A stretch of DNA of 64,000 bases. It comes from Paraburkholderia hospita (lineage in GTDB: Bacteria > Pseudomonadota > Gammaproteobacteria > Burkholderiales > Burkholderiaceae). Below are positions 9,010 through 17,796 of the stretch, piece after piece. Location: the NCBI RefSeq assembly GCF_002902965.1, contig NZ_CP026106.1, positions 1,922,001 to 1,986,000 of the forward strand, given 5' to 3'. Both the position numbers and the translations under genes were made by a program. The stretch's first letter is position 1; each line of letters opens with the position of its first letter. The notes under the pieces are model-generated. The model had not been told where the DNA came from. It ran no database searches and worked only from the letters and a program-made list of their open reading frames with translations.

Positions 9010-9543
9010 GGCTTCCGTTCAGTTGACCTGGTTGATCTTCAGTGGACATTTAATGACTGAAAAGCGAAAAGCGAGTGCGAGGCCAACTGTCCGATTCCGC
9101 GCTATCCCTTGACTGGACTGGCTTTGCACCACCTCCACCGACGACTCTATTCTTGTCTTTCGCCTGTCCGGTCAATTTATGATTTCAGACGCGTTCTTTG
9201 CCTTTTCCGCCATGCAGGTCCGTTTTGGACAAGTGATGGAAAGCGACCGGTCGTGCTTATCAGCAGTGTCAATGGAGTAAATTGATGTGTTTACGCCATG
9301 ATGCATCGCAGCGCCCGGTTACTATTTGTTCGCGCAAACGGCACCGCTTGAGAGCGCGACAGGCTCGCAGACAGTGCGGGCATTGCACAGCGCCGGTGCG
9401 ATCGCGCGAATGCACTGCCGCATCGAGGTTATCCAGCCAGGGTTTAGCCGTATGGCATGCTTGTTGCGCTCACTCGCAGAATAAGAAAGGCCGTCTCCCC
9501 ACTCGGCCGTAACAGAACATCGAGCAGAAGGAACGCCCGAACC
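9010..9543. promoter_or_regulatory. Divergent intergenic region between glyA operon and gbdR-like gene
   Basis: This 534-bp stretch separates the divergent glyA operon and the regulator gene. No convincing gene is seen on either strand. It must hold the promoters of both units and is the expected place for binding by the GbdR-type activator. No operator is assigned because no site could be recognised with confidence by eye. Confidence 0.5.
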
Positions 9544-10563
9544 ATGTCCCCCGATCGAACCGCGTCGTTGTCGCACTTCGCGTTCATGCCGCTGCCCAAC
9601 TTCACGATGATCGCGTTCACGAATGCGATCGAGGTGCTGCGCATGGCCAACTATCTGAGCGGGCAAACGCTTTACCGCTGGTCCATCATCAGCCCGGACG
9701 GGGGCCCTGTCAGCGCGAGCAACGGTCTGTCTGTCGATACTGGCCCGGCCGATTGCGTGGGCACGCCCGATATCGTGTTCGTATGCGGCGGCACCGACGT
9801 GCAACGCGTGACCACGCCCGAGCATCTGTCGGCGCTGCGCCGCTTCGCGCGGGCGGGCGTCGCGCTGGGCAGCCTGTGCACGGGCACGTATGCGCTCGCC
9901 AAGTCGGGATTACTCGCGGGTTATGCGTGCGCGATTCACTGGGAGAACATGTCGGCGCTCAAGGAAGAGTTTCCTGACATTCGGTTCCTGAAAGAGCTTT
10001 TCGTCATCGATCGCGATCGCGTGACCTGCACGGGCGGGGTCGCGCCGCTCGACATGATGTTGAACCTGATTGCCGCGCGCGTCGGCACGCCGCGTGTCAC
10101 GCAGATTGCCGAGCAGTTCATCGTCGAGCATGTGCGCGACAACAACGCGCAGCAACGGATGCCATTGGTGGCGCGGCTTGGGTCGGCGAACAAGTCGTTG
10201 TTCGAAGTCATTGCTTTGATGGAGAACAATATCGAAGAGCCGCTTTCGCGCGAGGAACTCGCGAGGCTTGCGAATATGTCGCAACGGCAGTTGCAGCGGC
10301 TGTTCCGTGAGCATCTTGGGATGACGCCGACTCATTACTATCTGACTTTGCGGTTGCGGCGGGCGCGGGAGCTTTTGTTGCAGACTGATATGTCTATCAT
10401 GCATATCACGATGGCTTGTGGGTTTCAGTCGGCATGTCACTTTAGTAAGAGCTATCGGGATGCTTTTGGAACGGCTCCTACGCGGGAGCGGAGGAAGCAA
10501 GTCGCGCCTCTTGCGCATGCGGTGATTAGTAATTCGATTGGTGGGGTTACTGTGCATGCGTGA
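9544..10563 (+). CDS. gbdR: GbdR-type AraC-family regulator of glycine betaine catabolism
   Basis: A 339-residue GlxA/ArgR-like regulator: an N-terminal DJ-1/PfpI-like amidotransferase fold (FVCGGTDVQRV and ALGSLCTGTYALAKSG, where the cysteine is in the nucleophile-elbow position) and a C-terminal AraC helix-turn-helix pair (LARLANMSQRQLQRLFREHL). The beginning PLPNFTMIAFTNAIEVLRMA closely resembles GbdR/CdhR/ArgR-group proteins. The ATG at 9544 has AGAAGGA about 12 bases upstream; an upstream reading to 9457 looks non-coding. Known GbdR proteins respond to glycine betaine or dimethylglycine and activate the gbc, dgc and related operons. Its position opposite the glyA-dgc operon supports the same role. 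Confidence 0.85.
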   Translation: MSPDRTASLSHFAFMPLPNFTMIAFTNAIEVLRMANYLSGQTLYRWSIISPDGGPVSASNGLSVDTGPADCVGTPDIVFVCGGTDVQRVTTPEHLSALRRFARAGVALGSLCTGTYALAKSGLLAGYACAIHWENMSALKEEFPDIRFLKELFVIDRDRVTCTGGVAPLDMMLNLIAARVGTPRVTQIAEQFIVEHVRDNNAQQRMPLVARLGSANKSLFEVIALMENNIEEPLSREELARLANMSQRQLQRLFREHLGMTPTHYYLTLRLRRARELLLQTDMSIMHITMACGFQSACHFSKSYRDAFGTAPTRERRKQVAPLAHAVISNSIGGVTVHA

Positions 10564-10564
10564 T

Positions 10565-10976
10565 GGTTTTTTGATTGTCTGCGACGCTGGTTGGTTTGTT
10601 TAGGTTTTTGCTGGGATCCGCGTGGCGGTGTTTGCTGCGCAGGCGGTTGGGTTTTTTGGCCTTTGCGCTGGCATCCGCGATTTGTTTTGCCTGCTTCAAG
10701 CGTCGCCCCTGTGCGGGGCGGCACCTACTTTTCTTTGCCGCCGCAAAGAAAAGTAGGCAAAAGAAAGCGGCTAACACCGCCAGCACGTGTGTTTGCCTGA
10801 GGGCCCCCAAAGGGTCTTACGCTTCACACGGCAATCACGTGACCCATGTTCGCTGCCAACGCTCTTGCGGTGCGCCTCACCCGCTTCACGCACCCGCGCT
10901 TCACCATGCCGTGCCAGATATTCCTCCGCCGCCCAGGTGGCAAACTGTGTGTAGGCCGTAGTGCCTCGCACGCCTC
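10565..10976 (+). repeat. Left arm of a large inverted repeat (Burkholderia-type hairpin repeat)
   Basis: A non-coding T/G-rich lead (10565-10680) is followed by a block that recurs in inverted orientation at 12513-12945. Shared parts include the GC hairpin around GCCCCTGTGCGGGGC, the palindrome at 10724-10757, AAGAAAGCGGCTAACACCG, TACGCTTCACACGGCA and GGTGGCAAACTGTGTGTAGG (10936-10955). The two copies differ at many positions, so they are old. Similar CAAAGAAAAGTAGG repeats are common between genes in Burkholderia-related genomes; the function is unknown. Confidence 0.8.
10724..10757. repeat. Perfect 34-bp palindrome in the left repeat arm
   Basis: CCTACTTTTCTTTG and its exact complement CAAAGAAAAGTAGG flank a 6-base centre CCGCCG. 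The 14-bp stem would form a strong hairpin as RNA or extruded DNA. The same stem occurs at 12763-12796 with the centre CGGCGG. Confidence 0.9.
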
Positions 10977-10985
10977 ACTTCGGAC
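10977..10985. repeat. Target-site duplication of the IS4 element (left)
   Basis: ACTTCGGAC directly abuts the left IS end and is repeated directly after the right end (12504-12512). A 9-bp duplication is usual for the Tn5/IS50-like group of the IS4 family. Confidence 0.92.
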
Positions 10986-12503
10986 CTCAGGATTACCCAC
11001 ATCTTGCAAGGAGAGTGGTGAATGATCGCTTGTAAACAGTCGGCGTCGATGTTAACTTTGGCCCATTCTGTTCGCAACGGTAGTCGGGATTGGTCGACGA
11101 GAACGAGACAGATGACTGGGCAAGTGCCGAATTTGGCGAGGCTGATCTGGGTGATGCGCGCCTGGCGCAGCGTCTTGTTGCGCTGGCTCGCCGACTCGCG
11201 TGCAGTCCGCAAGGTTCATTTCCTCAATCGCTCAAGCCGGCCGAACTGAAGGCTGCCTACCGTTTCTTCGATAATACGCAGGTCGACACGAACGGGATTC
11301 TCGCGCCCCATATTGCGCAAACACTTGATCGCATGAGACAGGTGCCGATCGTGCTGGCGATTCAGGACACAACGGAGTTCAACCTGTCGCATCTGCCTGC
11401 GACGGAGGGGCTGGGGCGCGGCACTGGCAACAATGAGCAGGGTTTCATGATGCACAGCCTGCTGGCAGTCACGCCCGATGGCTTGCCGCTAGGCGTGCTG
11501 GGCGTGAAGACCTGGGTACGCCCCGAAGCGGTGTTCGGCAAGAGTGCCCCCGCAGTCACGCGCCCGATCGAACAGAAGGAAAGCGTCAAATGGCTTGAAG
11601 GAATCGATCATCTCGCGGCACTCAAGGTACGTTGCGAACAGACGCGGTTTGTCTGTGTTGGAGACCGCGAGAGCGACCTTTACGAACTGTTTTCCGCCGA
11701 ACGCCCCGCCGGAGTGGACTGGTTGATCCGCGCAACACACAACCGTGTAGCGCGTCATCCGCAAGGCTACCTTTGGGAAACTGTTCTGGCCACCACGCCC
11801 CTTGGCAACACTGAACTGCGGATACCAACCAGAAGCAAACTTCCTCAGCGCATAGCGCGACTGACGTTGCGTTGTGCGAGCGTGCGACTGCAATCTCCAA
11901 GAGCGCGCGCAAGCCGCCGCAGCCTGCCTGAGGTCGACGTCTTTGCGATTCACGCCATTGAGGATAATCCCCCGAACGGTGTTGAACCGCTTGAATGGAT
12001 GCTGCTCAGTTCGGTGCCCACGAGCTCGCTTGAAGAAGTTCTCGAACGGCTGGCCTGGTACGCCAGACGCTGGACCATTGAGACGTGGCACCGTGTGCTC
12101 AAAAGCGGCTGCCGTATCGAGGCGCGCCAGTTCGGCACGCTCGAGCGGTTTGTGAGAGCGACTGCTCTGTTTGCCGTCATCGCGTGGCGCATCCTGTATG
12201 CCACGCTGCTTGCGCGAACGGGCACGCAGCTGTGCTGCGAAGTATTGCTCCAGCCAGTTGAATGGCAGGCGCTCTATTGCCATACCCACGCAACCACGCA
12301 ACTGCCAGAGCAGGTTCCAACGCTGCAACAAACCATCGTGTGGATAGGCATGCTTGGCGGCTATCTGAATCGCACGCATGACCGCCCACCAGGACCGACA
12401 GTCATATGGCGTGGATTTCTCGTCCTGCACGAAATTACGAAGATGTATCAGCTCTTCAGGCAAAGCGGATAGCATGCTCAGTAAAAATGTGGGTAATCCT
12501 GAG
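10986..12503 (+). mobile_element. Complete IS4-family insertion sequence, 1518 bp
   Basis: The element is bounded by perfect 17-bp terminal inverted repeats, CTCAGGATTACCCACAT at 10986-11002 and its complement at 12487-12503, and flanked by a 9-bp direct duplication ACTTCGGAC. One intact transposase gene fills it. Intact ends, gene and duplication indicate that it is recent and possibly active. It landed in the spacer between the two arms of an older inverted repeat. Confidence 0.95.
11090..12472 (+). CDS. IS4-family (Tn5/IS50-like) transposase
   Basis: A 460-residue DDE transposase. Catalytic aspartates are in IQDTTEF and GDRESDLYEL, and the glutamate lies in the family's Y-(2)-R-(3)-E-(6)-K motif, read here as YARRWTIETWHRVLK. 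It has the N-terminal EFGEADLGDARL start seen in Tn5-like transposases. The first in-frame initiation codon is TTG at 11090, just after a stop at 11081, so a TTG start is likely. The gene is intact, and its reading frame ends 15 bp before the right terminal repeat. Confidence 0.93.
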   Translation: MVDENETDDWASAEFGEADLGDARLAQRLVALARRLACSPQGSFPQSLKPAELKAAYRFFDNTQVDTNGILAPHIAQTLDRMRQVPIVLAIQDTTEFNLSHLPATEGLGRGTGNNEQGFMMHSLLAVTPDGLPLGVLGVKTWVRPEAVFGKSAPAVTRPIEQKESVKWLEGIDHLAALKVRCEQTRFVCVGDRESDLYELFSAERPAGVDWLIRATHNRVARHPQGYLWETVLATTPLGNTELRIPTRSKLPQRIARLTLRCASVRLQSPRARASRRSLPEVDVFAIHAIEDNPPNGVEPLEWMLLSSVPTSSLEEVLERLAWYARRWTIETWHRVLKSGCRIEARQFGTLERFVRATALFAVIAWRILYATLLARTGTQLCCEVLLQPVEWQALYCHTHATTQLPEQVPTLQQTIVWIGMLGGYLNRTHDRPPGPTVIWRGFLVLHEITKMYQLFRQSG

Positions 12504-12512
12504 ACTTCGGAC
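12504..12512. repeat. Target-site duplication of the IS4 element (right)
   Basis: The second copy of ACTTCGGAC, directly after the right inverted repeat. Removing the element plus one copy rebuilds a continuous spacer between the two repeat arms. Confidence 0.92.
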
Positions 12513-12945
12513 CGATAGCACGCGCATACCTCCATGTAAGAGCGCCAAGCTATACGACGCGACAACCTACACACAGTTTGCCACCTAGGCGGCGCAAACC
12601 ATTCGCTGCCGCTTGCTCTTGTGCGGGTGCGTGAAGTGGGTGAGGCGTTCATTCGAAGCGTTGGCAACGAACACCAATCTGGGCACTGCCGTGTGAAGCG
12701 TAGGACCGGTTGAGGGCCCTCAGGCAACAATTAGCGCTGACGGTGTTAGCCGCTTTCTTTTGCCTACTTTTCTTTGCGGCGGCAAAGAAAAGTAGGTGCC
12801 GCCCCGCACAGGGGCGACGCTTGAAGCACGAAGGCATAGCGCGGATGCCAGCGCAAACACAAGCAAACCAAACCGCGTGCACAGCAATGCCAGCGAAAAC
12901 ACCCCAAAACCACCCCACTCCGCGAAAAACCAAAATCATTCACCC
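12513..12945 (-). repeat. Right arm of the large inverted repeat
   Basis: The inverted counterpart of 10565-10976. It contains the complement of the GTGGCAAACTGTGTGTAGG block (12566-12586), the TGCCGTGTGAAGCGTA block, the 34-bp palindrome and an outer A/C-rich tail that mirrors the T/G-rich lead of the left arm. No gene is visible in it. It ends about 100 bp before nrdJ. Confidence 0.8.
12763..12796. repeat. Perfect 34-bp palindrome in the right repeat arm
   Basis: The same 14-bp stem CCTACTTTTCTTTG / CAAAGAAAAGTAGG as in the left arm, with centre CGGCGG, followed by the second GC hairpin GCCCCGCACAGGGGC. Confidence 0.9.
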
Positions 12946-13050
12946 CACATCAAAAACCGTCCGTGTGCGGTTTGCACACCCCTGCGTAGTGAGATAAGGT
13001 GAACCCTCACAGCGACCGGGCGTCGCGCACCACTGCCTCTGAGGCTCCTC

Positions 13051-15636
13051 ATGGCTGACACCGACAACGAACCGACGCAACTGCAGCAACCGCAGCAACC
13101 ACAACAACGACAACACCCAGACCAACGCAAAACCCCCATCGCGCCGCAGCAATTCTCCCTCGACGTCCTGCAAGAAAAATACGCCAAGGGCGACGAACAA
13201 ACCGCCGACGATGTCTACCGCCGCGTCGCGCGCGGAGTCGCCATGGCCGAGCCCGAAGCCCTGCGCCCGGCAATCGAGGCGCGCTTCGTCGAGAACCTCC
13301 AGAACGGCGCACTCGGCGCAGGCCGCATCATGAGCGCCGCAGGCTCAGGCATCGCCGCGACGCTGATCAACTGCTTCGTGCAACCGGTCGGCGACAGTAT
13401 TCAAGGCGTCGACGACCAGGGCTTGCCCGGCATCTACGTCGCGCTGCTGCAAGCAGCCGAAACCATGCGCCGCGGCGGCGGCGTCGGCTACAACTTCTCG
13501 GCAATCCGCCCGCACGGCGCGCGCGTAAAAACGACCAGTTCGTCAGCGTCTGGACCCTGCAGCTATATCGACGTATTCGACGCGTCCTGCCGCACCGTCG
13601 AAAGCGCCGGCTCCCGGCGCGGCGCGCAAATGGCCGTGCTCGACTGCACGCACCCCGATCTGCTCGAATTCATCGAGGCCAAGCATTCGAAAGGCCGCTG
13701 GAACAACTTCAACGTGTCCGTCGCCGTCAGCGACGAATTCATGCGCGCCGTCGAGAACGACGAGATGTGGCAACTCGTGCATCGCGCGGAACCGACGCCG
13801 GCCATGCGTACGGCCAACGACATGCATAAGCGCGAAGACGGCATGTGGGTCTACAGCGAACGGCGCGCGAAAGAGATCTTCGATCGCATCATGCGCTCGA
13901 CCTACGATATCGCAGAGCCTGGTATCGTATTCATCTCGCGCATGAACGACGACAACAACCTGCGCGCCGTCGAAACGATCCGCGCGACAAACCCATGCGG
14001 CGAGCAGCCACTGCCGCCTTACGGCTGTTGCAACCTCGGCCCGCTGAACCTGACGCGCTTCGTAAGCGATCCGTTCGCGCAGCGGCATGGCGGCACGCCG
14101 TCGTTCGACTGGGACGCGCTCGCGCAACGCACGCGCACCCACGTACGCTTTCTCGACGACGTGCTCGACGTGACGCTCTGGCCGCTCCCGCAGCAATACG
14201 ATGAGTCCCGTGCGAAGCGCCGCATCGGAGTCGGCTTCACAGGACTCGGCGACACGCTCGTGATGATGGGACTGCGCTACAACTCGCAGGAAGGCCGCGA
14301 TTTCGCGGTGCGCATCGCGCGATTGATGCGCGACGAAGCGTATCGTGCATCCGTCGAACTCGCGCGCGAGCGCGGCGCGTTTACGCTCTTCAACGCAAAG
14401 CAATATCTGGAAGAAGGCACGTTCGCGTCGCGCCTGCCTGATGACATCAAGGACGCCATCCGCACGCACGGCATTCGCAACAGCCATCTGCTCTCCATTG
14501 CGCCGACGGGCACGGTCAGCCTGGCGTTTGCGGACAATGCATCGAACGGTATCGAGCCGGCGTTCTCGTGGACGTACACGCGCATGAAGGTGATGGCGAA
14601 CGGCAGCCGCGAGCAGTTCGCGGTCGAAGATCATGCATACCGTCTTTATCGCGAGCTTGGCGGCGATGTCGCCCATCTGCCGGACTATTTCGTCAGCGCG
14701 CTCGAAATGTCCGCGCGCGATCATCTGGACATGATGGCGGCCGTGCAGCCGTATATCGACACGTCCATTTCGAAGACGGTCAACGTCCCCGCCGACTATC
14801 CGTTCGACGCTTTCGAAACCCTCTATTTCGATGCATGGAAAAGCGGTCTGAAAGGTCTTGCGACGTATCGGCCGAACGAAACGCTCGGCGCCGTGCTCAG
14901 CGTGACGCAGGAACCCGCCGCCACGCCCGACGATGCCCTCGCGGAAATCGATCTCGACCCGCTGCGCGTCGCAATCGATCATCGACCGAGAGGGGAATTG
15001 CCCGCGATCATCGAGAAAGTGGAGTACCTGACGGCTGCCGGCAAGAAATCGCTGTATCTGGCCGCGTCGTTCATCGAGGTGACGGGACGCGTCGGCGGCG
15101 AGGAAGTAACGATCGAACGGCCCATCGAGTTCTTCATTCCCGCCGGTCAGCGCGACGAATCGCAGCAATGGATCACCGCGACGATGCGCTCGCTGTCGCT
15201 TGCCGCGCGCGGCGGTTTTGTCGCACGCAATTTGCAGGATCTGCGCAAGGTGTCTTGGGACCGCGGCCAGGTCAGGCTCGGCGAGGTGCAGCGGATCGAC
15301 GGACACCATTCGCCGCGCTGGCACGATTCGGAAGTCGCCGCGCTCGCTTACGCGCTTCAGCAGATACTGCATCGGCGCGGCTTTCTAGATGCGGAAGGCA
15401 ACCAGGTGCCCTCACGTATGCTCGCACGCCTGCCGCTCGGGCATACGAATCCCAATGCGTCGACGGCAGATCACACACTCTCCGCAATCGAAGACGCCGC
15501 AGAGGAACAGCGCGGCGCTCAGGAATTGCGCACGATGCATGGCCGTAAATGCGGCAATTGCGGCGCAAATGCGGTGATCCGCAAGGATGGGTGCGATTTT
15601 TGCACGGCGTGTGGGGAAATTGGCGCGTGCGGATAA
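13051..15636 (+). CDS. nrdJ: Adenosylcobalamin-dependent (class II) ribonucleotide reductase
   Basis: An 861-residue class II ribonucleotide reductase. The central barrel shows TLINCFVQP, the finger-loop motif NPCGEQ with the thiyl-radical cysteine and proton-transfer glutamate, and PTGTVSLAF. The C-terminus has CGNCGANAV and CDFCTACGE, cysteine pairs that probably re-reduce the active site. The enzyme makes deoxyribonucleotides without oxygen, using coenzyme B12. The N-terminus (about residues 10-35) is a low-complexity Q/P-rich stretch. The ATG at 13051 is preceded by GAGGCTCC. It is a lone gene and functionally unrelated to its betaine neighbours. Confidence 0.95.
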   Translation: MADTDNEPTQLQQPQQPQQRQHPDQRKTPIAPQQFSLDVLQEKYAKGDEQTADDVYRRVARGVAMAEPEALRPAIEARFVENLQNGALGAGRIMSAAGSGIAATLINCFVQPVGDSIQGVDDQGLPGIYVALLQAAETMRRGGGVGYNFSAIRPHGARVKTTSSSASGPCSYIDVFDASCRTVESAGSRRGAQMAVLDCTHPDLLEFIEAKHSKGRWNNFNVSVAVSDEFMRAVENDEMWQLVHRAEPTPAMRTANDMHKREDGMWVYSERRAKEIFDRIMRSTYDIAEPGIVFISRMNDDNNLRAVETIRATNPCGEQPLPPYGCCNLGPLNLTRFVSDPFAQRHGGTPSFDWDALAQRTRTHVRFLDDVLDVTLWPLPQQYDESRAKRRIGVGFTGLGDTLVMMGLRYNSQEGRDFAVRIARLMRDEAYRASVELARERGAFTLFNAKQYLEEGTFASRLPDDIKDAIRTHGIRNSHLLSIAPTGTVSLAFADNASNGIEPAFSWTYTRMKVMANGSREQFAVEDHAYRLYRELGGDVAHLPDYFVSALEMSARDHLDMMAAVQPYIDTSISKTVNVPADYPFDAFETLYFDAWKSGLKGLATYRPNETLGAVLSVTQEPAATPDDALAEIDLDPLRVAIDHRPRGELPAIIEKVEYLTAAGKKSLYLAASFIEVTGRVGGEEVTIERPIEFFIPAGQRDESQQWITATMRSLSLAARGGFVARNLQDLRKVSWDRGQVRLGEVQRIDGHHSPRWHDSEVAALAYALQQILHRRGFLDAEGNQVPSRMLARLPLGHTNPNASTADHTLSAIEDAAEEQRGAQELRTMHGRKCGNCGANAVIRKDGCDFCTACGEIGACG

Positions 15637-15759
15637 TCGGCCGTATTTTTTACCTGCAATATAAAAAGAACTAAACCGGATTATCGATGCCTTAACCGGT
15701 AAGGGTTCTAATGGACCAGGGTGGCCGGTAGTGTGATTAGTTCCGTCTTCGGTTGGATC

Positions 15760-16260
15760 ATGTCCGTGACGCACCGCAATCCAGCTCGCTGGATTGCCGG
15801 TGCGTTATTGCTTCTGATTAGCGGCACTTCATTCGCGAACGATCGCGTCCATGTAACGTCCGAAAGGGATTCCCCATTTATCCTGTTTTACTCATATCCC
15901 GTCATTGCGTCATCGCCGTATGCGCCACAACGTCATGTGCATCGCTACGTCATGAAGAACTCGATGCAACTGGCTAGTTCGGCTTATGGCCTGCCTGACA
16001 ACCGTGGCATCGCGCCGGGCAAACAGCGGTTCCGCGTTGGACGCGCGCCGGGCAACCCTTATCTCGCCCCGCTCGACAGCCTTCAGGCCGGCCAGCCGCC
16101 AAACTTGCCCATCTATGGTTTCGGCGTTCCGGCCGACCCGCAAAACGTTCCGCCCACGGCCGCAAGTGACGACGACTGGAGCTTCCGGGCAAATCCGCTT
16201 TTGAACCTCAATCATTCCCACGAAAGAGGCGCGACCTTCTCGATTCGGCACGACTTTTAA
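15760..16260 (+). CDS. Small exported protein of unknown function
   Basis: A 166-residue protein with an N-terminal signal sequence: a basic start, then WIAGALLLLISGTSFA and a likely cleavage before NDR. The mature part is rich in proline, asparagine and serine, has no family motif that I recognise, and ends with RGATFSIRHDF, an aromatic terminus reminiscent of outer-membrane-associated proteins. The ATG at 15760 was chosen because it places the signal sequence correctly; the frame is open to a GTG at 15721. It stands alone between nrdJ and the convergent formaldehyde dehydrogenase. Confidence 0.6.
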   Translation: MSVTHRNPARWIAGALLLLISGTSFANDRVHVTSERDSPFILFYSYPVIASSPYAPQRHVHRYVMKNSMQLASSAYGLPDNRGIAPGKQRFRVGRAPGNPYLAPLDSLQAGQPPNLPIYGFGVPADPQNVPPTAASDDDWSFRANPLLNLNHSHERGATFSIRHDF

Positions 16261-16294
16261 CGGCCGGCCCTCGCACTCCCATTACGTCGATGAA

Positions 16295-16334
16295 CAAAAA
16301 AATGCTGCGTTCCTCGCGAAAGGAAACGCAGCAT
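16295..16334 (-). terminator. Rho-independent terminator of the formaldehyde dehydrogenase gene
   Basis: On the minus strand ATGCTGCGTTTCC pairs with GGAACGCAGCAT (one bulged base) and is followed by a TTTTTT run. It lies about 65 bp after the dehydrogenase stop codon. Confidence 0.8.
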
Positions 16335-16399
16335 CGTCCAGCGGGACAGAGGAGACTTCGACCAGCTCTACCTGCCCAATGCGAACCCTCCAGTTCGCA

Positions 16400-17599
16400 T
16401 CATGCAGCCTTCAGCAATCCATGCGGATCGAGCACGAACTTGCGCGGCGCGCCGCCATCGAACTGACGATAGCCATCGGGCGCGTTGTCCAGCGAAATAA
16501 CCGACACATTGACGATATCCGCGATGGGAAGGCGGTCCCACAGAATCGCCTGCATCAGATTGCGGTTGTACTTCATCACGGGCGTCTGTCCCGTGTGGAA
16601 CGAATGCGACTTCGCCCAGCCGAGGCCGAAGCGAATCGACAGACTGCCCTTCCTGGCCGCCGCATCGGCAGCGCCCGGATCGTCGGTGACGTAGAGGCCG
16701 GGAATGCCGATTGCGCCTGCGACCTTCGTGATGTCCATCAGCGAATTGAGCACCGTGGCAGGCGCTTCCTCGCGCGAGCCGTGGCTGCCGTGGCCGTGCG
16801 CCTCGAAGCCCACGCAGTCCACTGCGCAATCCACTTCCGGCTTGCCGAGAATCTGCGCGATCTGTTCGCCGAGCGTCGCGTCCTTCGACAGATTGACCGT
16901 TTCGAAGCCGACAGCCCGCGCATGCGCGAGTCGCTCTTCGTTCATGTCGCCGACGATCGTGCAGGCCGCGCCCAGCAAACGCGCCGACGCGGCGGCCGCC
17001 ATGCCGACCGGGCCCGCGCCCGCGATATACACCGTCGACCCCGGCTTCACGCCCGCCATCACGGCTCCGTGATAACCCGTCGGTAGAATGTCGGAGAGAC
17101 AGGTGAGGTCGCGAATCTTTTCCATCGCGCGGTCGCGGTCGGGAAACTTCAGCAGATTGAAGTCCGCATACGGCACCAGCACGTACTCGGCCTGGCCGCC
17201 GATCCAGCCGCCCATGTCCACGTAGCCGTAAGCGCCGCCGGCACGCGACGGGTTCACGTTCAGGCACACGCCCGTGTGCTGCTCCTTGCAGGTCTGACAG
17301 CGGCCGCATGCCACGTTGAACGGCACGGAGACCAGATCACCGATTTTCAGCGTCTCGACGTCGCGGCCCACCTCGATCACTTCGCCCGTGATCTCGTGCC
17401 CTAAAACAAGGCCGACTTCAGCCGTCGTGCGGCCGCGCACCATATGCTGGTCGGAGCCGCAGATATTGGTCGACACCACTTTCAGGATCACACCATGACC
17501 GATCGCGCGTCCGCGCGGATCGACCATCTTCGGGTAATCGATCGACTGCACTTCGACCTTGCCCTGCCCCAGATACACGACACCGCGATTGCTGCTCAT
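16400..17599 (-). CDS. fdhA: Glutathione-independent formaldehyde dehydrogenase
   Basis: A 399-residue zinc-dependent alcohol dehydrogenase family member of the formaldehyde dehydrogenase group. The catalytic zinc region reads NICGSDQHMVRGRT with GHEITGEV. The structural zinc cysteines are in CGRCQTCKEQHTGVC. The NAD fold has YIAGAGPVGMAAAASA. It oxidises formaldehyde to formate with NAD without glutathione. The start MSSNRGVVYLG fits the family; the longer reading frame is not supported. Next to the bet genes and 10 kb from the demethylases, it probably removes the formaldehyde released by betaine, dimethylglycine and sarcosine demethylation. It is divergent from betI. Confidence 0.92.
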   Translation of the reverse strand: MSSNRGVVYLGQGKVEVQSIDYPKMVDPRGRAIGHGVILKVVSTNICGSDQHMVRGRTTAEVGLVLGHEITGEVIEVGRDVETLKIGDLVSVPFNVACGRCQTCKEQHTGVCLNVNPSRAGGAYGYVDMGGWIGGQAEYVLVPYADFNLLKFPDRDRAMEKIRDLTCLSDILPTGYHGAVMAGVKPGSTVYIAGAGPVGMAAAASARLLGAACTIVGDMNEERLAHARAVGFETVNLSKDATLGEQIAQILGKPEVDCAVDCVGFEAHGHGSHGSREEAPATVLNSLMDITKVAGAIGIPGLYVTDDPGAADAAARKGSLSIRFGLGWAKSHSFHTGQTPVMKYNRNLMQAILWDRLPIADIVNVSVISLDNAPDGYRQFDGGAPRKFVLDPHGLLKAA

Positions 17600-17736
17600 C
17601 GTCTCGTCTCCATGTTCGTCTGAATGCGCAAATAGGCGCTGAGTCGAGGTTAGTCCCTTTGCCCCATCGGCCAATGTTCAAAATCCGACACGCGTTTTCC
17701 CCAAACCGACAAAGCCGGTTTGCACGGTTTTTGTTG

Positions 17737-17750
17737 ATTGAACGTTCAAT
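17737..17750. promoter_or_regulatory. Probable BetI operator
   Basis: A perfect 14-bp palindrome, ATTGAACGTTCAAT, inside TTGATTGAACGTTCAATA, lies 47 bp before betI in the betI-fdhA intergenic region. It resembles the known BetI-protected site of the E. coli bet promoters. It may control both divergent units. Confidence 0.75.
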
Positions 17751-17796
17751 AAAAAACCACTAGAGTGACGACTTTCGGAAGCGTTACGAGTCATCC

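Noticed and set aside
12960..13050. Possible cobalamin riboswitch before the B12-dependent nrdJ
   Set aside because: The stretch has GGTGAA and CACTG pieces that vaguely recall the cobalamin core, but no complete B12 box or correct spacing was found, and the repeat arm leaves only ~100 bp. Not supported by eye.
13543..15372. A 609-codon open frame on the minus strand inside nrdJ
   Set aside because: It lies wholly antisense to a well-conserved gene and has no family character.
17737..17750. The ATTGAACGTTCAAT palindrome as a seventh member of the 45-56 kb motif set
   Set aside because: The centre is ACGT, not ACCAAGGT, and the site resembles the known BetI operator; it is a different element.
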